39,575 nt of DNA from NCBI GenBank assembly GCA_964494475.1, contig CAZBRS010000052.1, positions 1-39,575 on the forward strand. Reading direction: 5' to 3'. The notes under the pieces were generated by a model. The model was not told the origin of the DNA. It made no database searches and saw only the letters and a list, made by a program, of their open reading frames with translations. Origin of the DNA: CAZBRS01 sp964494475. GTDB lineage: Bacteria; Myxococcota_A; UBA9042; CAZBRS01. This document shows, in pieces, positions 25,238-33,349 of the stretch. How positions within the stretch are numbered: position 1 is the stretch's first letter; each line of letters starts with the position of its first letter. Both the position numbers and the translations under genes were made by a program.

Positions 25238-27178
25238 GTGCTTCTCTACCTGGGCTCCTTCCAGATCGTCCCCGTGCTGGCCATCCTGCTGACGGTCGTC
25301 GCCGGGGCGCTGGTGGCCAGCGTGGCCGCCCTGGCCCTGGGCCTGGCCTTCTCCACCCCGGAGGCCACGTTCGGGGCGGTGCTGCTGGCCGCCACGGCGC
25401 TGCTGATCGGCGCCGAGGTCGTGGCGCGCCGATTGGCCCTCCGACGCGCGCCGCGCTGGACAATCTCCCTGGCGACGCTGGCCCGCACGCGGCGGGTGGG
25501 CGCCGATCGCGTGGGCGCGAAGGCGCGTCGGCTGGCGGATCTGCTGATCCTGGACCTGCCCACGCCGCCAGGCCTCGTGCTCACGCGCGAGCTGTGCGCG
25601 CGACTGACGAGGCTGGCACCCACGACGGACGCGCGGGCGCTGCTCGAAGCCCTTCCCGTGACCGTGCGATGGAGCCTTCCCCGCGCCGTGCGCCGGCTGG
25701 GGACCGATCGCGTGGTGGTGCGCTCTTCGTTCCCGGGGGAGGACGACCAGGCCCTGCACGCCGGCGTCTTCCTGTCGGTGCGCGACGTCGCAGCGGACGA
25801 CACGGTCGCGCTGCTCGACGCCGTGGGACGGGTGCTGGCCTCCGCGCGAGGGCCCACGGCCGACGCATACCGCCGACGCCATGAACTTGCAGCCTCAGCC
25901 GAAGCCGCCGTGCTGATCCACGCCCAGGTGCCCGACTCCATGTTGGGGCTCTTCGGCTCGCGAGCGCCGGACGGCCGGGGCGATCGGCTGCCGTTAGAAC
26001 TCTGCGACGAGGACGGGAAGGCCACCGGCTGGCTGTACGATATGGTCGACCAAGCCTTGATACCCATGGCGGGAGGGGACGCGAGGCCTGCGCCGGGCTG
26101 GGTGATCGGGCTGGCGGGGCAGGCGCTGGCCCTCGATCATCGGCTGGGCGGGCCCGTGCAGATCGAGTTCGCGCTACGGGGCGAACTGCCCTGGTTGCTG
26201 CAGGTACGACGCCTGCCACCGCTGCCGGAGCGCGTCACCTGGATCAACAGCGGGCCGGTCGAGTTGGACCGCGACCGCGTATCGGACCTCCTCGACACGG
26301 CGCGCGGAGGGGCCGCTGCAATGGCCGAGGCTCTCGGAGAAGGGCTGCGCGCCGCAGGGCTGAACGCCACGGTGCACGCGGACGAGGTGCGCCGGTTCGA
26401 CGGCGTGGCCTACCTGAACGTAGCGGCGTGGCGACGGGTCCAGGCCGTGGCGCTCGCGACCCGAGGCGCCCGCGCGGCGTGGCGGCAGATCCGCTTGCTG
26501 CTCTGCCCACCGGCCGCGGACGAACCGGACGACGGCCCCGGCGAGCCAGCCCCCCGGTCGCTGATCCACGCCGAGGCGCGCCTGCTGATGGCCCTGGCCT
26601 TCACTCGCGCGTCAATGGACCGACTGAGGAGCGACCCCGCCCCGCTGGCGCGATGGCTGCGCTCGCACCTGGAACGGCGCTGGCGACGACTGGCCGCTGC
26701 CCGGGACCGCGTCCGCCTCGACCTGACGCGTGCCGAAGCCGGGCTGGTGGGGCTCTGCGCCGAGGACGACGGGGCGGTCCAACCTCCAGTGGCGCCGACG
26801 CGTCGCTTCGAGCCAGAGCTACCGACCGCTCCGGAGCCGGTGGCTGGCCTGGTCGCCGGGGCGGTCCTGGTAGGCGTTCCCTTCTCGTCGGGTATCGTGG
26901 TGGGCCACCTGGCCAGCCGGCCCGAGGCCCGCGTCGCCCGGCCGCGCGTGCTGGTCCTGCCCCACGGCGGCCCTCAGTTCGTCGACGCCGCCCTGGCGGG
27001 CGACGCCGTGGTGTTGGCCAGCGGTGGCGTGCTCTCGCACGTGGCCGTCGACGTGCTCGAAGCGGGCCTTCCGGGCTTGGTGTGCACCGACCCGCGCCTG
27101 GCGCGACTCCCGGACGGCACGCGGGTGCGCGTCGACGCCAACTGCGGCAGCCTCGAGATCCTGGAGGTGCCGACGTGA
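25238..27178 (+). CDS. Membrane-anchored PEP-synthase/PPDK-like phosphotransferase lacking the PEP barrel
   Basis: The 646-residue protein has two transmembrane helices (about 8-38 and 43-62). An ATP-binding PPDK-N-type domain follows (about 90-330), with VVVRSSFPGEDD (159-170) and VQIEFAL...WLLQVRRLP (307-327), the end of an ATP-grasp fold. A middle region (about 335-520) has no recognised family. A phosphohistidine swivel domain (about 535-646) has ASGGVLSHVAVD, with His601 in the place of the catalytic histidine. The PEP/pyruvate TIM barrel of full PEP synthases is absent. Rifampin phosphotransferases have ATP, substrate and swivel domains in a related layout, so transfer of phosphate to an unknown small molecule is plausible. 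No ATG exists in frame; a GTG at 25238, after GAAGG, is the best start, and the frame is open only from 25169. It overlaps the next gene by GTGA. Confidence 0.7.
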   Translation: MLLYLGSFQIVPVLAILLTVVAGALVASVAALALGLAFSTPEATFGAVLLAATALLIGAEVVARRLALRRAPRWTISLATLARTRRVGADRVGAKARRLADLLILDLPTPPGLVLTRELCARLTRLAPTTDARALLEALPVTVRWSLPRAVRRLGTDRVVVRSSFPGEDDQALHAGVFLSVRDVAADDTVALLDAVGRVLASARGPTADAYRRRHELAASAEAAVLIHAQVPDSMLGLFGSRAPDGRGDRLPLELCDEDGKATGWLYDMVDQALIPMAGGDARPAPGWVIGLAGQALALDHRLGGPVQIEFALRGELPWLLQVRRLPPLPERVTWINSGPVELDRDRVSDLLDTARGGAAAMAEALGEGLRAAGLNATVHADEVRRFDGVAYLNVAAWRRVQAVALATRGARAAWRQIRLLLCPPAADEPDDGPGEPAPRSLIHAEARLLMALAFTRASMDRLRSDPAPLARWLRSHLERRWRRLAAARDRVRLDLTRAEAGLVGLCAEDDGAVQPPVAPTRRFEPELPTAPEPVAGLVAGAVLVGVPFSSGIVVGHLASRPEARVARPRVLVLPHGGPQFVDAALAGDAVVLASGGVLSHVAVDVLEAGLPGLVCTDPRLARLPDGTRVRVDANCGSLEILEVPT

Positions 27179-28803
27179 TCGGGTATGCGATGGCCGGCTC
27201 GCTGCTGTACGTCGCGCTGCTGCTGCAGGCTGTCGTGGCCGTCGCAACGGCGACGGGACGGTGGCTGACCCGGGGCCCCGGTCTGCCGCGCTGGTGGCCC
27301 TGGCCCTGGGCCCTGGCGACGGTCGTCGTCGTGGCCTGCCAAACCCAGACGACCACGGGGTGGGGCTTCTTCGGTGTCCAGTTGCTGGTAGTGGGCTGCC
27401 TGGCCTTCGGGCTGGCCCTGGCCGCACCCAGTGATGCCACGACGCGGACGGCCGTCGGCCTGGTCGCCTGGCTGACGTTCGCGGCGCTTGGCCTCATCTT
27501 TCTGGCCTGGCGCGGCATCCTGACCGCCGAGGGGCCGGCGTCGTCGTACGCCTTCGTCTTGCACGACCACCTGGGCCAACTGATCCTCCCCATGCTCGAC
27601 GCGCTGGCGCCAGGCCCGCAAGGCGCCGCGGCGGCCGCTGCACTGCTGGCGCACGCGGTCGACGGCATACTCGACAACCTGCCCCTGCTGGTCGGCCTGG
27701 CGGCCTGGGGTGCAGCGCGCATCGTCGAGGCCATCGCGGCGCGGAAGAGCGCCCCCGGAGCACCCTCGGCGCCACCGGGAACGACCTGGGACCTCGCGGT
27801 CGGCCTGGCAACGCTCACGGCCCTGGCAGCCCGTCTGGTGGCGCCCGGGGCGTCGGCGACGTCGTGGCTGACGTTCGTGGCCCTGACCCTGCTGGCCCTG
27901 CACGTGGTGGCCGGACTCACGCTGGTGCGCGCGACCCTCCGGTCCTGGACCATGGCGCCAGCCATCGTGGCCACGCTGAGCGCGGTGGCGCTGTTCCTCG
28001 GCCCCGTGGCGCTGGCGTTGGCAGCGCTGGGCCTCGTCGAGCGCCAGGGGCGGCTGTCGGCCCGCCTGGCGCGGCCACGCCTGCCGTCGCGCCTCGCCCG
28101 AGCCTCTCGGGCAGGAGCAACCGGCCTGCTCTCGGCGGTGATCGTGCTGGCCGGCCTCGGGGCGCTGTCGGATCGGGCAGTGCTGCGCGCGACCCCGTCG
28201 GAGGCCGGCGGGCTGGCCCTCTGCCGCGATGTGCGGACAAGCCGGCTTCCAGACGGCCGCGGCGTGGTCTACAGGGTCCCGGGCCTGACGCCCTTCCGCA
28301 TCGACACGCACGAACACGCGCCGACGTTGTCGGAGGGCGATCACCTGACCGGTGCCCTGGCCGAACGCGCCTGCCGGGCCGAGGGCGGTCGACTGTGCAC
28401 GTCCAATGAGTGGTACGTGGCCTGCGCCTGCGGCCATGCGTCGACGCTGACGTCCGACCTCGCGTGGTGGCGCCCACGGCGCGTCTTCATCGACGAGGCG
28501 CTCGTCGCTCGAGCGCGACGAGATTGCCAGAGAACACGCCCCGGCGACGCCCTGGGCACCGGCGAGACCTGCCGCTCGGACCACGGCGTGGCAGACCTCC
28601 TCGGAGGCAGCAGCGAGGTGCTGGCCGACCGCATCGCCGGCGGGGCCCACCTGCTCGCGGGACGCAACTCGACCCTCGAGGAAGACTGGATGACGAAGTG
28701 CGAATACCGTGCGATGATGACCGACGCGAGCCTGCGTGGCCACGACTGGCGATTCGTTGGCTTCCGTTGCTGCGCCGACGCGACCGAGGAGTTCAACCCG
28801 TGA
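27175..28803 (+). CDS. Polytopic membrane protein with C-terminal FGE-sulfatase-like domain
   Basis: The 542-residue protein has about eight to nine hydrophobic helices (between about 5 and 335). The C-terminal domain (about 345-542) resembles formylglycine-generating-enzyme/SUMF folds, with ACRAEGGRLCTSNEWYVAC (399-417, cf. GxRLPTExEWEYA), GVADLLGGSSEVLAD (471-485) and GFRCC (529-533). It is rich in cysteines (at least nine in this part), suggesting disulfides outside the cytoplasm. Family members include FGE, EgtB and PvdO; the catalytic cysteines of FGE were not assigned. The GTG at 27175 overlaps the previous stop and follows GGAGGTG; an ATG at 27190 is an alternative. The next gene again overlaps by GTGA. 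Confidence 0.7.
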   Translation: MIGYAMAGSLLYVALLLQAVVAVATATGRWLTRGPGLPRWWPWPWALATVVVVACQTQTTTGWGFFGVQLLVVGCLAFGLALAAPSDATTRTAVGLVAWLTFAALGLIFLAWRGILTAEGPASSYAFVLHDHLGQLILPMLDALAPGPQGAAAAAALLAHAVDGILDNLPLLVGLAAWGAARIVEAIAARKSAPGAPSAPPGTTWDLAVGLATLTALAARLVAPGASATSWLTFVALTLLALHVVAGLTLVRATLRSWTMAPAIVATLSAVALFLGPVALALAALGLVERQGRLSARLARPRLPSRLARASRAGATGLLSAVIVLAGLGALSDRAVLRATPSEAGGLALCRDVRTSRLPDGRGVVYRVPGLTPFRIDTHEHAPTLSEGDHLTGALAERACRAEGGRLCTSNEWYVACACGHASTLTSDLAWWRPRRVFIDEALVARARRDCQRTRPGDALGTGETCRSDHGVADLLGGSSEVLADRIAGGAHLLAGRNSTLEEDWMTKCEYRAMMTDASLRGHDWRFVGFRCCADATEEFNP

Positions 28804-30389
28804 CCGGCTCGTCCGAAATGGATGCGTCTCCGGGAGAGCCTGTCGTCAACCGGGGAGGGGCCATCGCCGTCGCTCTGGTCCTCGGCTACGCCCTCCTCGC
28901 GACGCTCTCCATCGCACGAACATTCGAGCAACACGCAGCGACCTACGCGCTCATCCAGGTCGAAGGGTACGCCTGCCTCGAATCCGACCCCTCCCCCTTC
29001 GACCTCCCCGCCGCGGCTCTCGCAGGCCGCGACGTCGGATGGTTCATCCCCGGAATCACGGCGATGTACCGCCTGCTCGACGACGTGCTGGCTTTGAGCC
29101 CCGAAGGAGTGCAGTGGACCACCTATCTCTCCGGAGTAGCCTGGACCTGCCTGGCAGCCCTGCTCCTGTTCGGGCTGGCCCGGCGCATGCTCGGATCCCC
29201 TCGGGCGGCGCTGCTGGCGCTCGGGCTCTTCCTGGCCGCGCCCTTCACGTTCGCGGTCACCGCGCACTGGCAGCAGAGCCCGACGTTCCTGCTCCTCCTC
29301 CTCTCCCTCGAGTTCCTTCGGCGCTGCCGATACCTCCTATTCCTCGGGCTGACCCTGGTCGCCGCCCTGTTTCACCCCGTCATCCTGATGACGTCGCTGG
29401 GCTTCGCTTGGGCAGCCACCAGACCGGTTCGCGGCGACGACGATCACTTGCTGGGCCTGCCAGACGGGGGCGACGAAGCGCGCCGCTGGCACCGCGGTAC
29501 GGCAACCGCCTTGCTGGTCATCCTCGCCCTCCAGTGCTCCTGGCTGGTGGTGCGGGCGACCGGCGGGGGCACCTCCCTGACGTGGTACTTCGTCCTTCGC
29601 AAGCTGATGTTCTCTACCCATGAGCAAATCCTCAATCTGCCGACCCATATCGTATTCTTCGCGCCGTTCCTGTTCCTGCCGCTCGTCACCCGCAGGATGT
29701 GGCCCGTGTTGGCGCCTCTCGTGGCGTACGTGGTCGTGGGCAGCCAGGGCCTCGTGACCGCTACCGCCGGGCACTACCAGGGGGTCACGTTCCTGGCCTG
29801 GCTGGCGGCCGTCTCGCGGCTGGGACCGACGTGGCGTGGTCGCGCCACCGTTCTGGGGCTCGTGGTCTCGCTGGCATTGCACCTGCTCGTGCCCTGGAAC
29901 GTAGTCCTGCCCGTGTGGCACCGCGACCGGGGCGGAAGCCCCCTGAACGCCGACACCTGGCGCGTGCCGGATCACGAGACCGCGATAGACGCGACGGTCG
30001 AGGCTCACGTGCCCCCGGGGACGACGACGTGCCTCACGAACTACGAGTTGGTGCCCCTGCTGAACCGCTCCTGTCAGCGCACTACACCCATCACCTACCC
30101 GGCACGGATGGAGCGCTATGACCTGTCACACTTCCTCGGGGGCGACGGTGCGCGTCGGCTGGCTTCCGGCGACTGGGAGCGCGTCATCCTCGATACCGAG
30201 CGACTCGCCGATGATCCGGCGCTCCCGGCGCTGCTCCAGGCACTGGACGCCAGGCCGAACCTCACACCGCTCGAAGCGCCTGCAGGGATCGTCGCGTACC
30301 GGCGGTCCTCGCACCGGCAGCGCCCACCGACTCGGCGAGAGCGACGAACCGTTATCCGCTTGAACCCCGCGGCCATCGTCCCATACTGA
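28800..30389 (+). CDS. Polytopic GT-C-like membrane protein
   Basis: The 529-residue protein has about ten to eleven predicted transmembrane helices between residues 20 and about 385. A soluble C-terminal domain (about 390-529) follows, with TTCLTNYELVPLLNRSCQ, a pattern seen in DUF2079-like and other GT-C-fold membrane proteins. Such proteins often use polyprenyl-linked sugars, but no catalytic acidic loop was assigned with certainty. The first loop (about 40-90) contains ESDPSPFDLPAAAL. The GTG at 28800 overlaps the previous stop and follows GAGGAG. It is the last of three coupled genes, and its 3' end overlaps the promoter of the nitrogenase-like module. A similar protein is encoded on the other strand at 34675-36288. 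Confidence 0.65.
   Translation: MTGSSEMDASPGEPVVNRGGAIAVALVLGYALLATLSIARTFEQHAATYALIQVEGYACLESDPSPFDLPAAALAGRDVGWFIPGITAMYRLLDDVLALSPEGVQWTTYLSGVAWTCLAALLLFGLARRMLGSPRAALLALGLFLAAPFTFAVTAHWQQSPTFLLLLLSLEFLRRCRYLLFLGLTLVAALFHPVILMTSLGFAWAATRPVRGDDDHLLGLPDGGDEARRWHRGTATALLVILALQCSWLVVRATGGGTSLTWYFVLRKLMFSTHEQILNLPTHIVFFAPFLFLPLVTRRMWPVLAPLVAYVVVGSQGLVTATAGHYQGVTFLAWLAAVSRLGPTWRGRATVLGLVVSLALHLLVPWNVVLPVWHRDRGGSPLNADTWRVPDHETAIDATVEAHVPPGTTTCLTNYELVPLLNRSCQRTTPITYPARMERYDLSHFLGGDGARRLASGDWERVILDTERLADDPALPALLQALDARPNLTPLEAPAGIVAYRRSSHRQRPPTRRERRTVIRLNPAAIVPY
30360..30387 (+). promoter_or_regulatory. Promoter of the nitrogenase-like module
   Basis: TTGAAC (30360-30365), a 16-base spacer and CATACT (30382-30387) overlap the end of the previous gene. 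The expected leader is about 32 bases before the ATG at 30426, and includes GGGAG as ribosome site. The module could thus be transcribed separately from the upstream membrane genes. Confidence 0.45.
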
Positions 30390-30425
30390 AAACTCGCGCG
30401 CAGAACACGAAGGGCTGGGAGTTGC

Positions 30426-31238
30426 ATGCGACAGCTGGCAGTCTACGGAAAGGGAGGGGTCGGCAAGAGCACGGTCGTTAGCGCGCTGGCCGTGCTGTTC
30501 GCGCGCACCGGCCGCCGCGTCGGATTGATCGGCTGCGATCCCAAGCACGACACGACGTACAAGCTGACCGATCGGTTTCCCATCCCCACCGTACTCGACG
30601 CGTACGACCAGAAGCGCGAGCACCTGTGCCTCGACGACATCCTGATCCCCGGACGCCACGGCATCTCCTGCGTCGAGGCCGGCGGACCCGAGCCCGGCAT
30701 CGGCTGCGCCGGACGTGGCGTCTCGCGCATGTTCGAGCTGTTCGACCTGGTCGGGTTCTACACACAGGGCTTCGACATCCTTTTGTACGACGTGCTCGGC
30801 GACGTCGTATGCGGCGGGTTCGCTACGCCCATCCGGCGGGGCCACGCGAGCGAGGTGCTGGTGGTCGTGTCGGGCGAGGTCATGTCCCTCTACGCCGCCA
30901 ACAACATCTGCCGGGCCCTCGTTCGCCTCCAGTCGAACGGCGTGCGCCTGCGCGGTTTCGTTGGCAACCTGCGCGGCGTCGACCGCGAGGAGGAGCTGCT
31001 CGCGAGCTTCGCCGAGCGCATCGGCGCGCCGCTGCTCGCGTGTGTGCCCCGCGACCCCGCCGTGCTGACCGCTGAACGCGAACGGCTCACCGTGGTCGAG
31101 CACGCGCCCGATTCCGTGGCCGCTGCCCGATTGCGAGCGCTCCACGAGCGCCTCGAGGCTGCCGAGCAGCCGGGGTCCATCCCTCGCCCGCTGGGCGATG
31201 TCGGCTTCGACGAGTTCCTGCGGAGCGCCCTGCGGTGA
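30426..31238 (+). CDS. NifH-like iron-sulfur ATPase (nitrogenase reductase-like)
   Basis: The 270-residue protein matches the NifH/BchL/BchX family in length and motifs. It has the P-loop GKGGVGKST (8-16), GCDPKHDTTYKLT of switch I (36-48), EAGGPEPGIGCAGRGV with cluster ligand Cys94, and YDVLGDVVCGGFATPIR with cluster ligand Cys129. Arg97 stands where NifH has its ADP-ribosylated arginine. VSGEVMSLYAANNI, LRGVDREEELL and VPRDPAVLTAERERLTVVE resemble NifH itself more than BchL or BchX. The dimer is expected to hold one [4Fe-4S] cluster and to pass electrons in an ATP-dependent way to the two downstream subunits. Its stop overlaps the next GTG. There are no nif maturation genes in the window, so nitrogen fixation is unlikely. 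Confidence 0.9.
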   Translation: MRQLAVYGKGGVGKSTVVSALAVLFARTGRRVGLIGCDPKHDTTYKLTDRFPIPTVLDAYDQKREHLCLDDILIPGRHGISCVEAGGPEPGIGCAGRGVSRMFELFDLVGFYTQGFDILLYDVLGDVVCGGFATPIRRGHASEVLVVVSGEVMSLYAANNICRALVRLQSNGVRLRGFVGNLRGVDREEELLASFAERIGAPLLACVPRDPAVLTAERERLTVVEHAPDSVAAARLRALHERLEAAEQPGSIPRPLGDVGFDEFLRSALR

Positions 31239-33349
31239 ACGCCACGCTCCCGAACCTCGGCGCCACGGCGACCACCGTCTTCCAACCCATGCGCTTCCTG
31301 GCTTGGGTGGCCGGCGCCGCGAGCGGATCGCGGTTCCGGTGCACGTCGACGCGCTTCGAACTCTCAGGCGCGCTCCGCTTCGCGCTCGAGGGGCCGTCGG
31401 GCACCGACGTGCTGGACCTGGTCGCGCGAAGACACGCGATGGCCGATGCGATCCCTGCGTGCTACGGCGCGCTGCAGCCCGTGGAGGCCACCGCCGATCC
31501 GCGCTGGTCCATCGCGGCCTCCTGGCTGGCGCGACGCCTCGAGCAACTGCGCGCCCGACTCCGCGTCCCGGTGCTCGAGCTTTTCCAGGCCGAGATCGGC
31601 AGCGAACCCCACACGTTCGACGTGGGGCTGTTCCATTCACGCCTGGGCGCGCTGTTCGTCCCCGGCCTGACGCGCTACGGTCGCCACGTCTTCGTATCGG
31701 AAGAGCGCGCGAGCCGGACGCTGGCCTACCAGTTCGAGAGCGATCGGAGCCGTCTGGTGCTGCACCTGCACCTCGATGCCGGACACCCCGACGCTGTGGT
31801 CCGGACCGAGCACCTGGCCCTCGTAGTGGGCCTCGACGAGCGCTCGCCCGCCGAGCACGCCGATCCAGAGACCCAGGTCGAACGTTACGTAGGCTTCCTG
31901 GTGTCGCTCTGCGACGCACCCGCGACCACGTTCCGACGCCGGGCCCCCAGCCGACGCGCGTTCGTCGATGATCGGGTGACCTTCGATGCCCGTCTCGAGT
32001 CCCAGTTCTTCCTGCGCGAGGTAGGTCACGACTACCTGAACATTTTCGCGGCCTTCTGGGGCCTTGGCTGGCCGGCCGAGTTGCTGATCCACGGAGAGCG
32101 CGAATGCGGGGCGATGGGCACGCACGGTCCCTCTACGGTACGCCGGCTCTGGACCTCGCCCCTCGACGTGAGGCCCGATGCGTCCGCGTCCGAGCGCGTC
32201 TCGCTGACGGCGCTGGACGACGTCGACCTCGTCAAGGGAGGCGAGGACCGGTTGCGCAGCTGCCTGACTGCGCTGCGAGCCCGTCACCCGGATCGACTGC
32301 TGGTGGTGATGGACACCTGCGTGCCGCAGGTCATCGGCGACGACGTGGCCGGCGTAGTCCGCGAGCACGCCGCTACCGGCGACGCGCCGATCGCGCTGCT
32401 GTCGTGCCGGATGGAGGAGCACAACCCGTTCCAGGGGGCCCAGGCCTTCTGGCTCGGCCTGCTGCGGCAGATGGCCGAGGCTGCCCCGGCGGCGGCAGGC
32501 AGGTCGGTCAACCTGGTGGGCTTCGGCTTGCCCCAGGGCCCGGTCGTGCGCGAACTCACCGGGCTGCTCGGCCGGGTCGGCGTCGAGACGAACGCCCTGC
32601 TCTTCCCGGGCCTCGAGGCCGACCACGCCCGTCGCTTCCTGCGCGCCCGGCTGAACGTGGTGAACCCGTGGACCTACGTCCGAAAGGCGTTCGAGCCCAT
32701 CGGACGCTGGAGCGGGCTGCCCGTCATCGCCCCGGCCATGCCCTACGGTCGGCAGGGAGCCCGCAACTGGTTGCGGGCCGTCGCCCTGGCCGTAAACGGT
32801 AGCGTTCCCGCCGACCTCCCCGACCTGGACGAAACCGGCACGGCGCAGTGGGACGAACTCCGTCGGCAGGCTTCGGAGCACGAGATAGCCTTCGTCACCC
32901 TCTCGACCCAGCCCGACCTGCCGGCCGATCCGTCGGTCACCCAGGGCATCCCGCTGATCGCCACGCTACTCGAGATGGGCTTCCGCGTCACGGTCCATTG
33001 CCTCGACCCCGAAGAGCTCCGCGAGGCCGTGCAGCGCCGGCCGCCCGACACTCTTGAGGCCGCCCTGCGCGAGGGACTCGGAGCCGACGACGCCTTCCGC
33101 TTCCACGTCGCGCCCGATCTGCCGACCGTCTTGAGCGCGCTGGGGCGGCCCAACGTGTCGCTCGTCTATTCCGAAGTCGTCGATGATCCGCGCCTGCGCG
33201 CGCTGGGCAAGGAGCAACTGGGGCCGTCGGACTTCCAGCCGGGATTGGGCGGCTCGCTGAATTCCCTGCGCGCGCTGGTCGGCCGAGCACGGGATCCCTT
33301 TCGACGGCGCTATGCGCGCTTCCTACCAGGGTGGAGGGAACTCCCGTGA
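31235..33349 (+). CDS. NifD/K-like oxidoreductase subunit with long N-terminal extension
   Basis: The 704-residue protein has two parts. Residues about 1-270 form an N-terminal extension with no recognised family, including a His-rich stretch LVLHLHLDAGHPD (174-186). Residues about 271-700 resemble nitrogenase component 1: HGERECGAMGTHGPS (286-300) with Cys291 in the place of the NifD HGPxGC cysteine, GGEDRLRSCLTALR (335-348), and VMDTCVPQVIGDDV (358-371) with Cys362 in the place of the third P-cluster cysteine. No cysteine lies where the first ligand is expected; Cys226 may serve, or the ligand may be missing. The C-terminal portion keeps GLPVIAPAMPYGRQG and a Rossmann-like end. The GTG at 31235 overlaps the NifH-like stop. 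Length is well above the usual 400-550 residues of this family. Confidence 0.8.
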   Translation: MNATLPNLGATATTVFQPMRFLAWVAGAASGSRFRCTSTRFELSGALRFALEGPSGTDVLDLVARRHAMADAIPACYGALQPVEATADPRWSIAASWLARRLEQLRARLRVPVLELFQAEIGSEPHTFDVGLFHSRLGALFVPGLTRYGRHVFVSEERASRTLAYQFESDRSRLVLHLHLDAGHPDAVVRTEHLALVVGLDERSPAEHADPETQVERYVGFLVSLCDAPATTFRRRAPSRRAFVDDRVTFDARLESQFFLREVGHDYLNIFAAFWGLGWPAELLIHGERECGAMGTHGPSTVRRLWTSPLDVRPDASASERVSLTALDDVDLVKGGEDRLRSCLTALRARHPDRLLVVMDTCVPQVIGDDVAGVVREHAATGDAPIALLSCRMEEHNPFQGAQAFWLGLLRQMAEAAPAAAGRSVNLVGFGLPQGPVVRELTGLLGRVGVETNALLFPGLEADHARRFLRARLNVVNPWTYVRKAFEPIGRWSGLPVIAPAMPYGRQGARNWLRAVALAVNGSVPADLPDLDETGTAQWDELRRQASEHEIAFVTLSTQPDLPADPSVTQGIPLIATLLEMGFRVTVHCLDPEELREAVQRRPPDTLEAALREGLGADDAFRFHVAPDLPTVLSALGRPNVSLVYSEVVDDPRLRALGKEQLGPSDFQPGLGGSLNSLRALVGRARDPFRRRYARFLPGWRELP

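Noticed and set aside
25068..25292. A 74-codon frame overlapping the promoter and start of the PEP-synthase-like gene
   Set aside because: It starts inside the -35 element, has Arg-rich shadow composition and runs out of frame through the first membrane helix of the real gene.
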